The translations under genes were made by a program, and so were the position numbers. Source: Streptomyces sp. NBC_00223 (lineage in GTDB: Bacteria > Actinomycetota > Actinomycetes > Streptomycetales > Streptomycetaceae). From it: a DNA stretch of 64,000 nucleotides. Positions 49,342 to 58,336 of this stretch are shown piece after piece. Below the pieces are notes generated by a model. That model ran no database searches and was not told the DNA's origin. It saw only the letters and a list, made by a program, of their open reading frames with translations. The DNA is taken from the NCBI RefSeq assembly GCF_036199905.1, contig NZ_CP108109.1:1054001-1118000 (forward strand), written 5' to 3'. Positions within the stretch are counted from its first letter, which is position 1; the number at the start of each line of letters is the position of its first letter.

Positions 49342-50733
49342 TCAGCCTACTCGGTGGAGAAGTGTGCGGGCCCGGTCGTCCAGCTCGGCTGCGGCAGTGC
49401 CTCCTCGGTGGCGCACGGGTGAGAGGGATCGACGCATCTGGACGGCGATGTCGCGGGTTCTTCCTGAGTGGACGCCGCCCATAGCATCAAGCGCCCTGGT
49501 CCAGGTGGCAATCGCTTCGTCGAGGTGTCCCCGGCGCACCTGTACTTCGCCGAGGTAGCCCAGCGTCACAGCGTGGGTTCGCGCGAAGGGGCCTGCCTGA
49601 CGGGTCCGGACGCTGCGATGGAACTCCCGCTCGGCGCCGGCCATGTCGCCGAGGTCCCGGAGAGCGCAGGCTGTCTCGTGGGCAAGGCTGGCTTCGGAGA
49701 AGAAGAAAACACGTCCGGGCTCGTCCACCGTGCCATCTTCTGCGGCGCGAAGGTCGTCCTCGGCACGGACCAGAGCCCGTGCGGCTCCGGATCGTTCGCC
49801 AGTGGCGGCTTCGGCTCGCGCGTGCACCACACCGAGGAGGGACTTCTCCCGAGGAGATGCGAGGTCGTACCGGTTGCGCTGGAGAGAGGCCGTGGAGAGA
49901 TTCAGGGCCTCGGCCGGATGTCCGAGGTCGACGGCCTGGTGGGCCATGGCCCGCAGGATGTGGCCGGCCAGGGGACCGTCGTCGGCCTCGGCGGTCAATT
50001 GCAGGGCGAGCTTGAAGTAGCTCTGCGCCAGGCTGTGTTCGCTCGCATCAAAGGCCGTCCAGCCTGCGAGGTAGGCGAGTTCTCCGGCGGCGGCCATCAG
50101 ATGGACCCGAGTTCGTTCGGACGTGAAGCGCCCCTGGACATAACCCGCGACCTCAGTGCGCAGGTAGGCGACCAGGGCAGTCCGGCCGACGCGCCCACCG
50201 CGCCGCTGGTCTCGTTGGGAGAAGAAGGTCGTCATCTCCCGGACACTCTCGACGTCGTCATCGGTGACGGCGATGTCCGTGGTCGAGCGGCGAGCGCGCG
50301 CACGTGCAGGGCGTTCGTCCCACCACGTATCCGGGGGAAGCGTGAGCCCGGCCACGGAGTAGGCCGAGTTCACCAGGATCTGCCGCCGGTTCATGTCCAA
50401 GTCCGAAGCCCCCAGATCCACCAAGGTCGTCACCGTGTCGATGTCCCACGTCGGCACGGTGGGCGTGGGCGCCGCTTCGTCGTGGAGTCCGATGTCGGCG
50501 AGTGTGACGACACGACCGAGCCCACGAGAAAGCGTCTCGCACAAGATAGTTGGTGCCTGTCCCCGGGGGCGCGACCCGCGCAGCCACTGGGAGATGTGCG
50601 AGCGGGTGACGGTCAGCAGGTCCGGGGCGCCGTTCTCGGCGGCGACGCGGCGGAAGTGTGCGGCAAGGCGGTCTTGCGGCCAGCCCAGCTCACGGATGAC
50701 GGCCTCCAGCCGGAGGTTGCGTGTCGGCGCCAT
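49342..50733 (-). CDS. XRE-type regulator with TPR-like domain, 463 aa
   Basis: Starts MAPTRNLRLEAVIRELGWPQ. The N-terminus has a helix-turn-helix (LAAHFRRVAAENGAPDLLTVTRSHISQWLRGSRPRG), then a linker, then about 280 residues of TPR-like helices (HLMAAAGELAYLAGWTAFDASEHSLAQSYFKLALQL, LGHPAEALNLSTASLQRNRYDLASPREKSLLG, HLDEAIATWTRALDAMGG). Such long XRE-TPR proteins sit beside metabolite clusters in Streptomyces and answer small signals. It is divergent from the 50925 gene and may control both directions. Confidence 0.85.
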   Translation of the reverse strand: MAPTRNLRLEAVIRELGWPQDRLAAHFRRVAAENGAPDLLTVTRSHISQWLRGSRPRGQAPTILCETLSRGLGRVVTLADIGLHDEAAPTPTVPTWDIDTVTTLVDLGASDLDMNRRQILVNSAYSVAGLTLPPDTWWDERPARARARRSTTDIAVTDDDVESVREMTTFFSQRDQRRGGRVGRTALVAYLRTEVAGYVQGRFTSERTRVHLMAAAGELAYLAGWTAFDASEHSLAQSYFKLALQLTAEADDGPLAGHILRAMAHQAVDLGHPAEALNLSTASLQRNRYDLASPREKSLLGVVHARAEAATGERSGAARALVRAEDDLRAAEDGTVDEPGRVFFFSEASLAHETACALRDLGDMAGAEREFHRSVRTRQAGPFARTHAVTLGYLGEVQVRRGHLDEAIATWTRALDAMGGVHSGRTRDIAVQMRRSLSPVRHRGGTAAAELDDRARTLLHRVG

Positions 50734-50924
50734 GGTGACTCCCCCTCTCGAAACGATCTTTAGCGGCGTTAGCGGCATCCGACAGCTTCCGGGGATACCC
50801 ACTGACTGTGAATCGCGGTTCGCTCAGTGTGAACGGTATTCCCTCCGACCCCACGGGGAGAGGGGGATCCGTCCAGTTCGCGCCGAGCCACGGGCCCGGT
50901 GCCGCACCGCTACTGGAGGACCTG

Positions 50925-51431
50925 GTGACGAATCCCGTCTGGCCGCCGCGGACGAGCGATCGATCCGCCGTGCTGCACGCCTACGAGAGCGTGCTGGGCT
51001 GGAGTCTCCTCGCGGATGGCGTGCCTGTCCGGGCGGAGGAGGCGGATCGGCTGTTCGGCGACGATCCGACCGTCGTTCTCCGTACACCGTGCACCGGTTT
51101 CGACCTGGTGAGTGTGCCGTACGAGCTGGGACTTGACGCCCTGGTGCTCATCGAGCGGGCCGATGTGCGCATTCCGTGCATCCGGCGTCCGGAGGAGGTG
51201 ACGTTCCTCGTTCGGATGGCAACTGGCCAGTTCCTCGCGAACGTCGACTTCACTCGTGTGGAGGCCGTTCCCGATGGGCTGCTGACGCTGCCTCCCACGG
51301 CGGGCACACGCTGGGACACTCCGCCGTGGCTCAGCTCCAGCCCGGAACCGCTTCCCCTTCCGGAGGCCACGACCTTGGCTCACGGCCTGGAGAAGGTGAC
51401 CCGCACTCGTAGGGCCGGCCTCCCGCGCTGA
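50925..51431 (+). CDS. Hypothetical protein next to the XRE regulator, 168 aa
   Basis: GTG at 50925 has GGAGG upstream and gives MTNPVWPPRTSDRSAVLHAY. The protein has alternating strands and helices (DDPTVVLRTPCTGFDLVSVP, LGLDALVLIERADVRIPCIRRPEEVTFLVRMATGQFL) ending in PEATTLAHGLEKVTR. I do not recognise the family. A longer frame from 50808 is possible. It starts a short plus-strand run through 53711 toward the biosynthetic-type operon. Confidence 0.65.
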   Translation: MTNPVWPPRTSDRSAVLHAYESVLGWSLLADGVPVRAEEADRLFGDDPTVVLRTPCTGFDLVSVPYELGLDALVLIERADVRIPCIRRPEEVTFLVRMATGQFLANVDFTRVEAVPDGLLTLPPTAGTRWDTPPWLSSSPEPLPLPEATTLAHGLEKVTRTRRAGLPR

Positions 51432-51483
51432 TCACCCGCGCGATCGACCGCCTGCCCCTATTCCTTCATTTCCGGAGTTACCC

Positions 51484-51960
51484 ATGTCCCTTGTCAGCGC
51501 TGTTCCACAGCATGATGTCGATATTCCTCGGTGGAGCCCTCCCATGGAGGCTGCGGGACTCAAGCGGCTTCTCGACAGCTTGAGCAAGTGGTCTCCGCTG
51601 GTGTTGGACGAAGTCTTCGACGACTTGAACATGGCACAGACCGCTCACGCCGACTCGGGGCCCGTCGAGCTGGCGCAGACCGCTGAGCGGCTCCGGAAGA
51701 CCCTGGCGTACCTCGTCAGCATCGGTCGTAGCACGCCGCCTGGTCAGCTCACCCCGGAGATCTCCCGCTCGGTCAAGACCGCCGCGTCCCTCTCGGAGCC
51801 GGACCCGGTTGCTCGAGAACGCAACCTCGTGCGGTGCCTGGTCAAACGTGCCGAGCGGGACACGCACGCGGAACTGGGCCACCTGCGTCGCCTTGCCCGA
51901 GTGACCGAGGAACTGGTGCAGCAGATGTCGGCCGCCCGGCTCATCAAGGCTGAGAAATGA
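51484..51960 (+). CDS. DUF6415-like helical protein, 158 aa
   Basis: MSLVSAVPQHDVDIPRWSPP is followed by all-helical sequence (AAGLKRLLDSLSKWSPLVLDEVFDDL, ELAQTAERLRKTLAYLVSIGR, RERNLVRCLVKRAERDTHAELGHLRRLARVTEELVQQM). The length and layout match proteins annotated DUF6415, which are frequent next to Streptomyces natural-product genes. The biochemical role of that family is unknown to me. Confidence 0.65.
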   Translation: MSLVSAVPQHDVDIPRWSPPMEAAGLKRLLDSLSKWSPLVLDEVFDDLNMAQTAHADSGPVELAQTAERLRKTLAYLVSIGRSTPPGQLTPEISRSVKTAASLSEPDPVARERNLVRCLVKRAERDTHAELGHLRRLARVTEELVQQMSAARLIKAEK

Positions 51961-52082
51961 GCCTCGGCCACTCCCGTCGAGGTCCGCCGCCGTGACCGTG
52001 TCCGTGACCGGCGCCTGCCACGTACTGACTTCTCCGGTTGCGTCCGCTACCGGAGCACCCCATCCCAAACGGAGGAACGACC

Positions 52083-52907
52083 ATGCACCCGCTTCATCAC
52101 ACCCCTTCAGCCCCTCCCGCCTCCGGCAGTACCGCCACCGCCGTTGCGCCCCACGCCGGCGGGCCGTACTCGGCCGGTGTGCGGGCGCGGGTGCGGCTGT
52201 TGACCGTGGCCCGTACCGCCGGCCTGCACCTGTCGCCCCAGGAGTCCGACCACGCCCCGGACGGCGGGCGCATCCTGCTGGGCGAGGCGGACGAGACGAC
52301 CGTACGGGCGCTGGCCGACCTCATCGTCGCCGCCCGGCACGCCACCCCCGTGCCCGTCACCCCGCCCGTCACCGGCAGTGCCGACCAGCGGCTGCGGGAG
52401 ACCGCACGCGCGGTCGGTCTGGAACTGAACCCCGGCACACCCCGCACCGGACCCGACGGACCCCGCTACCCCCTGGGCGAGGCCGACCACGCCACCGTGT
52501 CCCGCCTGGCCGACCTCATCACCACCGGCCACACCCGCCTGCACCTGGCCGCCGACGACCTCCGCTTCGCCCTCGTCGCCCACGGCCTCAACGCCGAACA
52601 GGTCAACGTCGACACCGGCACCGTGGTCCTGGGCTCCATCGACGTACCCGACGCCGGCACCCTCCTGCGCCTGCTGACCGGCAGCACCGAGGACGGCCCC
52701 GCGTACCCCAACACCCCCTGGGGATACGGGGAACTGGCTGCACGCATCACCGACGCGGTGAAAGCCGTCACCGGCGGCGGGGACATCGACGCCACCTACA
52801 CCCCGTACTGCCCCCGGTGCCACGAGGAAGCCGCCATCCTCCTGCACGGCCTCCCCCTCCCCCACACCGCGCGCCTGACCGACCACCTCACCCGCACCGC
52901 CGCATAG
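52083..52907 (+). CDS. Hypothetical protein with duplicated 50-residue module and CxxC, 274 aa
   Basis: ATG at 52083 follows GGAGGAACGACC. Residues about 35-105 (VRARVRLLTVARTAGLHLSP, RILLGEADETTVRALADLIVAAR) repeat at 110-165 (LRETARAVGLELNPGTPRTG, RYPLGEADHATVSRLADLITTG), an internal duplication. A C-terminal part holds YCPRCHEEAAILLHG. Nothing enzymatic is visible. It may be a DNA- or protein-binding accessory protein of the same run as its neighbours. Confidence 0.65.
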   Translation: MHPLHHTPSAPPASGSTATAVAPHAGGPYSAGVRARVRLLTVARTAGLHLSPQESDHAPDGGRILLGEADETTVRALADLIVAARHATPVPVTPPVTGSADQRLRETARAVGLELNPGTPRTGPDGPRYPLGEADHATVSRLADLITTGHTRLHLAADDLRFALVAHGLNAEQVNVDTGTVVLGSIDVPDAGTLLRLLTGSTEDGPAYPNTPWGYGELAARITDAVKAVTGGGDIDATYTPYCPRCHEEAAILLHGLPLPHTARLTDHLTRTAA

Positions 52908-53006
52908 CGCACAAACACAGTGGGCGGAGGACCGGATCTGCGCTCCTCCGCCCGCCAACACCCCGCCTCACCCGCTCCACCACCCACAGGAAGACCCCCG
53001 ACCCCC

Positions 53007-53711
53007 GTGACCCCCAGCCCCCAACCGCCCGGCGCGGCCCCCGTCGTTCCCTTCATCACCCTGCGCGAGAACGAGCACGACGTCTCCGACCGCTCACTGG
53101 CCCTGCGGCCGTTCCGCAACGGCCTGGGCCTGTGCTACGCCGACGAGCGGGACGAGGACCGCGACCCCAGCGGAATCCTCTACGCCCGCGTCACCCAGAA
53201 CCGCAACCAGACCGGCTGGCCCGCCGGCAAACCCCACTGGAAACAGGTCCACCCCACCCGCCAGCGCGAATGCGCCACCCACATGCTCTGCCACGTCTGC
53301 AAGGAACAGCCCAGCCGCACCGAACAGGGCACCCTCTTCATCGACGTCCTCGGCCCCAAAGCCCGTCCCAAGGCGGCCCGGTTGGAGGGCCTGCGCACCT
53401 TCCAGCCGCCCGTCTGCCTGCGCCACGCCAAAACGGCCATCGACCTGTGCCCCCACCTCAAACGCAACACCTACGTCGCCATGCGCGTCGCCGCACCCCG
53501 CCTCGCCGGAATGCTCGGCACCCCCTACACCATCACCGGCCTCACCATCACCCCCGCCCACACCCCAGGCGGCACCGCCATGAAACCGACGATCATCCCC
53601 TTCAACCACCCCCAACGCCACTACTTCCTCGGCGCCCAATACGCCATCGAACTCAACCAGATCACCGTCATCGACCTCGAAGACGAACTCGCCGACCTCG
53701 GTCACGACTGA
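53007..53711 (+). CDS. Cys-containing hypothetical protein, 234 aa
   Basis: GTG at 53007 after AGGAAGACCCCC starts MTPSPQPPGAAPVVPFITLR. The core has RNGLGLCYADERDEDRDPSGILYARVTQN, a CxxC region (ATHMLCHVCKEQPSRTEQG) and FQPPVCLRHAKTAIDLCPHL, consistent with a zinc-binding fold. The last 50 residues are strand-rich (HYFLGAQYAIELNQITVIDLEDELADLG). Proteins of this sort recur in Streptomyces accessory regions; the function is unknown. Confidence 0.65.
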   Translation: MTPSPQPPGAAPVVPFITLRENEHDVSDRSLALRPFRNGLGLCYADERDEDRDPSGILYARVTQNRNQTGWPAGKPHWKQVHPTRQRECATHMLCHVCKEQPSRTEQGTLFIDVLGPKARPKAARLEGLRTFQPPVCLRHAKTAIDLCPHLKRNTYVAMRVAAPRLAGMLGTPYTITGLTITPAHTPGGTAMKPTIIPFNHPQRHYFLGAQYAIELNQITVIDLEDELADLGHD

Positions 53712-53919
53712 CGTCGGTCCGAGCCGCGAAGCCCAGGCCCGGTTCCCTCATATGCCCCGATGTGCGTGCCGGACCGCTGTCAGATCTGTCCGGGTCTGCT
53801 GCTTTCTCACGCCACGTGGGTGCCCTCACCTCTGCTCGGTCGGAACGTCTCCCCCGCCCAGTGGGAGCGATCTCTCCGTAAGTACCTGGCCACTCAACCT
53901 CGAAGGGACGTCCGCGCCC

Positions 53920-54546
53920 ATGACGCGACAACCCCATGAATGGGCGGAAACACCGCCCCCGTCGGTCGTTCCGGTCTCCGCCGACCTTTTGGCGCGGGCG
54001 GGGTTCGACGTTCGTTCCGACCTCGGCCAACACTTCCTGCGGTCGAAGGAGGCGGCACGCCGACTCCTGGACTGTGCCGAACTGCCGGAGCGGGGACAGG
54101 TCCTGGAAATTGGGGCCGGGCTGGGCACGCTGTCGGAAGCGGTGGCAGAGACCGGCCACTGGATCTGGGCGGTGGAGAAGGACCGGCGGCTGGAAGGGAT
54201 TCTCCAAGCCGTGCTGCGCCCGTTCGGCCGACAGGCCCGTGTCAGCATCTCCGATGTTCGCGAGGTGGACCTGCACGAAGGTCTCGGCGCCGACACCGTA
54301 CTTCTGGCAATCATGCCGTTCGACTGGGAGTTGTCGGCGGCGCTCACCCGCCACGTGTTCGCCACCACGCCGAAGGTAGCCCGGGGCCTGGTGGTCGTTC
54401 CGAGCCGGACTCTGGAGAAGTACCAGGTGGCAGGAGAGGAGGCAGGTGGTCTGCGGCTGCGGGAAGTCGACGGGATCTCCCGCTTCGAGTTCTGGCCGAA
54501 GGCTCCCGAGGCGCTGCGCGTCGTGTCCATCGAGAGGCGCCAGTGA
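53920..54546 (+). CDS. KsgA/Erm-like SAM methyltransferase, short form, 208 aa
   Basis: The family opening is present (ADLLARAGFDVRSDLGQHFL with LGQHFL at 35-40) and motif I is normal (QVLEIGAGLGTLSEAVAETG, 60-79). The motif IV site that should be N-I/L-P-Y/F reads AIMPFDWE (130-137), so the catalytic Asn is missing, and the C-terminal helical domain of KsgA is reduced. It therefore may not dimethylate rRNA; an RNA- or nucleotide-modifying or a binding-only role is possible. First gene of the nine-gene overlapping operon. Confidence 0.75.
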   Translation: MTRQPHEWAETPPPSVVPVSADLLARAGFDVRSDLGQHFLRSKEAARRLLDCAELPERGQVLEIGAGLGTLSEAVAETGHWIWAVEKDRRLEGILQAVLRPFGRQARVSISDVREVDLHEGLGADTVLLAIMPFDWELSAALTRHVFATTPKVARGLVVVPSRTLEKYQVAGEEAGGLRLREVDGISRFEFWPKAPEALRVVSIERRQ

Positions 54547-55730
54547 ACCCACCGCTGATCATCACCACCGACTTCCACTCCAGCGTGCCCGAGGGGCGAG
54601 CCCTGCTGACCGCTGTGCGCGAGCACCGGGCCCGTGGTGCGCGGGTGGTGGACGCCGGGGACTTCTTCGGTGGCGCCGCCTTCCACGAGTTTTCGCAAGG
54701 AGAAGTGGAGGAATCACTGCTGGCGGAGCTGTACGACGCGCTGGTGCCGGGCAACCACGACTTCGCAGATTTGATGCGGCTTCGGAATCCGGACCTGTTC
54801 CCGCCAGTGGTATGCGCGAATGTCCGGCCGCCGCAAGGATTTGCCGGCCGCTGGGAGAGCGGTCTGCTGCTCCCGGGGGCCGGACCGCGGGTGGGGATCG
54901 TGGGGTATCTCGGACGGCAGGCGTACGAGGCCGTCCCTGCCGCCGAGCGTGCCGGGTTCGACTTCGTGGACCCGACCGCGGAGCTGATCATGGCAGAGCG
55001 GGACCGGTTGACGGCCGCCGGCGCCGATCTCGTTCTCGGGGTGAGCCACACAGGTTTCGCTCTCGATGTCGCCGATCAGGAAGACAGCTGGCCGCTGCGA
55101 GTGGTCCTTTCCGGGCACTGCCACAGCGCCTGGTACCACTGGGCATCCGCCGGCAGGCATGTCGTCAAGGCCCCGCACACCGGCCAGGGGCTACTGCGCG
55201 TCGACGTCGGCTCCGGCGGAGGTGACCGCTTCACCATCGAGACCCTCCCGGCAACCGCGGATGCCTCGGACCCGGACGGACTGGAGGAGGCGCTGTCCCG
55301 GTACGCGACCTGGGGAGCCAGGTTGATCGGCACTCTGCGTGCGCCGATCCCAGGCCGCGGGGATGTCGCGCGCCTGCTGGCCGAGCGAGCCCAGGCCGTG
55401 ACCGGTGCCGATGCCTTCGTCTTCAGCCTGTGGAGCCTTCGCGGAGGGCTACCGGAGGCCGTCACCCGCCAGGCCCTCTCAAGCTGTGCTCCCTTCGACG
55501 CCGACCTCGTACTTCTGGACGGTGTCCACCACACGGAAACGGTCCGGAAACGGCTGCGTCTGCTCGGCGAAGAGCCTGTCATGTACTCCTCGGCCAGCGG
55601 TGCGGGCACAGCGCGGGCCGTGGCGACCACGAGCTATCTCGCCGAACGGCTGGGCGTTGCGGCCCGGCCCGTCGTCCCGCCGCGCACGCTGCGCGGCATA
55701 CTCACCGATCTCGTTATGGAGTCCTTATGA
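54543..55730 (+). CDS. Metallophosphoesterase, 5'-nucleotidase-like, 395 aa
   Basis: GTG overlaps the methyltransferase stop by 4 bases. Calcineurin-type metal ligands: TTDFHSS (Asp10, His12), VVDAGDFFGG (Asp40), VPGNHDFADL (Asn71, His72) and LSGHCHSAWYH near residue 190. A C-terminal domain of about 190 residues resembles the substrate-binding part of bacterial 5'-nucleotidases. There is no signal peptide, so it is cytoplasmic, unlike UshA. It could dephosphorylate a nucleotide intermediate made by the dCTP-deaminase-like proteins. Confidence 0.8.
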   Translation: MNPPLIITTDFHSSVPEGRALLTAVREHRARGARVVDAGDFFGGAAFHEFSQGEVEESLLAELYDALVPGNHDFADLMRLRNPDLFPPVVCANVRPPQGFAGRWESGLLLPGAGPRVGIVGYLGRQAYEAVPAAERAGFDFVDPTAELIMAERDRLTAAGADLVLGVSHTGFALDVADQEDSWPLRVVLSGHCHSAWYHWASAGRHVVKAPHTGQGLLRVDVGSGGGDRFTIETLPATADASDPDGLEEALSRYATWGARLIGTLRAPIPGRGDVARLLAERAQAVTGADAFVFSLWSLRGGLPEAVTRQALSSCAPFDADLVLLDGVHHTETVRKRLRLLGEEPVMYSSASGAGTARAVATTSYLAERLGVAARPVVPPRTLRGILTDLVMESL

Positions 55731-56548
55731 GCGACGTGCTGGCCCTTGACGGCCACGAGCTCTCGCACGGCCCCACCGCACCACGCGAGTTCGCTGCCCG
55801 GCTCACCGGCGAGGGAGCCGGAGTCGCGTTGATCTCCTTCCCCGAAGACACTGACCACCGCCGCAACCTCGAACTCGGCCTGGGGCTGCTGTCGGCTCTC
55901 GGTCCGGTGCTGAGCGTCTACCCGGAGGACGGCTGCTGGAGCGACTTGGAGGTGCGCCTCGACGCCGACCCCGCACGGACCCACGGCGTCGGCGAGAACC
56001 GGCTGCACGTCGACCTCGTGGATCGCGAGTTGAGCCCGCGGTACATCGCTCTGTACTGCGTCCGCGACGACCCACGGAAAGGGGGAGCCTCGGCCCTGTC
56101 CGACCTGTGGGCCGCCGCCGGCGACGTGACTTCCGCCGACCGGAGCCTGCTCAGCCTTCCTCTGTTCTCCTACTGGGCCGACAAGGGTGTCCACGGCGTC
56201 GGTGAGAGCCTGAACCGGTTCGCGGTGCTGCCCGCGAGGATCGATGGCACCGCGCCGATCCGCTTCACCAGCAAAATGCTCTTCCACCTGCGGCACGGAG
56301 AACTCGTCGAGGCGGACAACAGCACCATTCCCTACTTCACCGAGGCGTTCGACCGGCTCGTCAGCGCCGTATACGAGCGCCACTTCGCCGTCCGGCTGCT
56401 CCCGGGGCAGTTGCTCGTCTTCGACCAGTGGCGTTACGCGCACGGCCGACTGCCGCTGGGGACGGGCCAGGAAGCGATTCCGCCCGGGCAACGGCGCCTG
56501 CTCAAGCAGGGCTACGTGGGCCAGGCGGGCCTCGGAGGTGCTCTGTGA
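55727..56548 (+). CDS. TauD-like Fe(II)/2-oxoglutarate oxygenase, 273 aa
   Basis: ATG overlaps the previous stop (ATGA). The metal triad is visible: His94-x-Asp96 in NRLHVDLVDRE and His239 in QWRYAHGRLPLG, with Arg241 as the likely 2-oxoglutarate anchor. The length fits the TauD/clavaminate synthase group. Such enzymes hydroxylate amino acids or nucleotides (LipL-type oxygenases oxidise UMP in nucleoside antibiotics). The substrate here is not known; free or tRNA-bound proline and a nucleotide are both plausible. Confidence 0.8.
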   Translation: MSDVLALDGHELSHGPTAPREFAARLTGEGAGVALISFPEDTDHRRNLELGLGLLSALGPVLSVYPEDGCWSDLEVRLDADPARTHGVGENRLHVDLVDRELSPRYIALYCVRDDPRKGGASALSDLWAAAGDVTSADRSLLSLPLFSYWADKGVHGVGESLNRFAVLPARIDGTAPIRFTSKMLFHLRHGELVEADNSTIPYFTEAFDRLVSAVYERHFAVRLLPGQLLVFDQWRYAHGRLPLGTGQEAIPPGQRRLLKQGYVGQAGLGGAL

Positions 56549-57090
56549 TCCTCACCGGACCCGCCATCCGGCACGCCGTGGACCGCGGGGAGATCACCAT
56601 CGACCCGTTCGACCCGGACCAGCTCAATCCCAACAGCTACAACTACCGTCTCGGTGACGTGCTGAAGGTGGCTGTCGGCGGGCCTGCCGACCCTCGCCAG
56701 GACACGGAACTGGAGACCATCCGTATTCCGTCGAGTGGGTTCGAGCTCCAACCGGGCACTGTCTACCTCGGTGCGACGGTCGAGCGGATCGGCAGCCCCC
56801 GCTACGTGGCGAGCCTCATCGGGCGGTCCTCGCTCGGACGTCTCGGCTGCTTCCTTCAGATCTCCGCCGATCTCGCGCAACTCGGCGCGCTGCACCGGTG
56901 GACGCTGGAGATCGTCGTCGTCCAGCACCTCACCGTCTACGCCGGGATGCGCATGGGCCAGGTGTCGTTCTGGGAAAGGGTGGGTGCCGGGGCGCCTTAC
57001 GTCGGCTACTACGGCAGGCTCGACGATCCGTCCCCCTGCTCCCCCAGCGCCCTGGCCGGCATCGCGGTGCAAGAGGGGAGCGCGGCGTGA
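56545..57090 (+). CDS. dcd: dCTP deaminase paralog 1 (catalytic Glu kept, C-terminal lid absent)
   Basis: GTG overlaps the previous stop. MILTGPAIRHAVDRGEITID, PDQLNPNSYNYRLGD and IGRSSLGRLGC (RSSLGRLG at 94-101) are Dcd motifs. Glu122 in TLEIVVV occupies the position of the catalytic Glu (E138 in the E. coli enzyme). The end (YYGRLDDPSPCSPSALAG) lacks the usual KYxxQxxPxxS lid that closes over the nucleotide. It would convert dCTP or a related cytosine nucleotide to the uracil form, possibly only as a mixed oligomer with paralog 2. Confidence 0.8.
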   Translation: MILTGPAIRHAVDRGEITIDPFDPDQLNPNSYNYRLGDVLKVAVGGPADPRQDTELETIRIPSSGFELQPGTVYLGATVERIGSPRYVASLIGRSSLGRLGCFLQISADLAQLGALHRWTLEIVVVQHLTVYAGMRMGQVSFWERVGAGAPYVGYYGRLDDPSPCSPSALAGIAVQEGSAA

Positions 57091-57611
57091 TCCTCACCGG
57101 ACCGGAGATCCACGCCCGGGTCAGGAGCGGAGAGATCGAGATCGATCCGTTCGATCCCGTCCTCCTGAGCCCCAACAGCTACGACTTCCACCTCGGCACC
57201 ACCATTGGCTGGTACACCGAGACTCACCTCGACTGCGCGCGGGAGAACGCGTTCGGGATCCACACGATCCCGCCCGAGGGCCTGCTCCTCTCTCCTGACC
57301 GGATCTACCTCGCCGCCACCGCGGAGCGCATCGGCAGCGACCACTTCGTGCCCATCATCCGTGCCCGTAGCAGTGTTGCGAGGCTGGGCCTGTTCGTCCA
57401 CGTCACCGCCGATCTGATCGACATCGGCTCCCACAGCCATCTCACGCTGCAACTGCACGCGGTCCGGCCGGTGAGGATCTACCCGGGGCTGCGAATCGGA
57501 CAGGTCACATTCTGGGCAGTCCAGGGCGAGATCGTCCTGTACGACGGCAAGTACCAAGGTGCCGAGCAGCCGATGGCCTCGCAGATCCATCGCGACTTCG
57601 AGGGGCGGTGA
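57087..57611 (+). CDS. dCTP deaminase paralog 2 (Glu replaced by Gln, lid present)
   Basis: GTG overlaps the stop of paralog 1. The start MILTGPEIHARVRSGEIEID and SPNSYDFHLG match paralog 1 closely. RSSVARLG lies at 94-101, but residue 122 is Gln (LTLQLHAVR) where paralog 1 and true Dcd have Glu. The C-terminus DGKYQGAEQPMASQIHRDF is the normal lid. The two proteins therefore complement each other's missing parts, which suggests a hetero-oligomer with one functional type of site. Alone, this copy is probably not a deaminase. Confidence 0.8.
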   Translation: MILTGPEIHARVRSGEIEIDPFDPVLLSPNSYDFHLGTTIGWYTETHLDCARENAFGIHTIPPEGLLLSPDRIYLAATAERIGSDHFVPIIRARSSVARLGLFVHVTADLIDIGSHSHLTLQLHAVRPVRIYPGLRIGQVTFWAVQGEIVLYDGKYQGAEQPMASQIHRDFEGR

Positions 57612-58336
57612 CCCCTGTGCCCGCTGAGGACCTGAGCGTGGACGAACACGTCGTGGCGGTGGTGGCGCACCCCGATGACGCCGAACTGCTCGCCTATGGA
57701 ACCCTTCGCCGCTATCACCACCTCGGTGCCGAGGTCACCGTGCTGATCGCGACCCGCGGCGCCAACGGTGTCTCCCTCACGGACGCCGCGCGCGGCGTCC
57801 GTCTCACCGAAGGCACACGTACACGCGAGGTCGAGGCGGCCTGGGACGGCACGGGTGTCGAGCTGGCCTGGCTCGGCCTTGCCGACAGCTCGCTGCACTC
57901 CGACCGCGGTCTGGTCTCCGCCGTCGAAGGAGAACTCGTGCGCCTGGGCTGTACGACCGTCATCACTCACAGCCCGCACGCGGGCAACGACCACCAGGAC
58001 CATCTCGCGCTCGCGACGGCCACCGCCAACGCCGTCACCCGCGTGCCGTCCTGTCGAACCGTGCTCTACGGCGAGCCCCACTCCCCCCGCAGCAACTTCG
58101 CTCCCACTGTCCTGGTCGACATCACTGTCTTCCTCGACGACAAGGTCAAAGCGCTGGCCCGTCACAAGACTCAAGAAGGCCGCTGGTACCTGGAGGAGAA
58201 CTACACCCGCCATCGGGCAGCGGCGGCCGGCTGGCGGCTGCGCCCCACTGCCTCCGCGGCGGGGCGCGCGTTCGAGGCGTTCGAGACGCCCCTGCTCACC
58301 CTGCTGAACCCGCCACCAGAACAGGAGCGCACGTGA
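57608..58336 (+). CDS. PIG-L (LmbE-like) N-acetylglucosamine deacetylase family, 242 aa
   Basis: GTG overlaps the previous stop. The metal motif AHPDDAELLAYG (20-31) and the second-half THSPHAGNDHQDHLAL give the zinc ligands and catalytic Asp of the PIG-L fold. Family members remove acetyl groups from GlcNAc on lipid, inositol (MshB) or nucleoside (tunicamycin-type) carriers. With the two glycosyltransferases in this cluster, it probably deacetylates a transferred GlcNAc-like sugar to a free amine. Confidence 0.85.
   Translation: MTPVPAEDLSVDEHVVAVVAHPDDAELLAYGTLRRYHHLGAEVTVLIATRGANGVSLTDAARGVRLTEGTRTREVEAAWDGTGVELAWLGLADSSLHSDRGLVSAVEGELVRLGCTTVITHSPHAGNDHQDHLALATATANAVTRVPSCRTVLYGEPHSPRSNFAPTVLVDITVFLDDKVKALARHKTQEGRWYLEENYTRHRAAAAGWRLRPTASAAGRAFEAFETPLLTLLNPPPEQERT

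Noticed and set aside
53920..54546. Housekeeping KsgA (rsmA)
   Set aside because: It is too short, lacks the motif IV Asn and is the first gene of a specialised overlapping operon.
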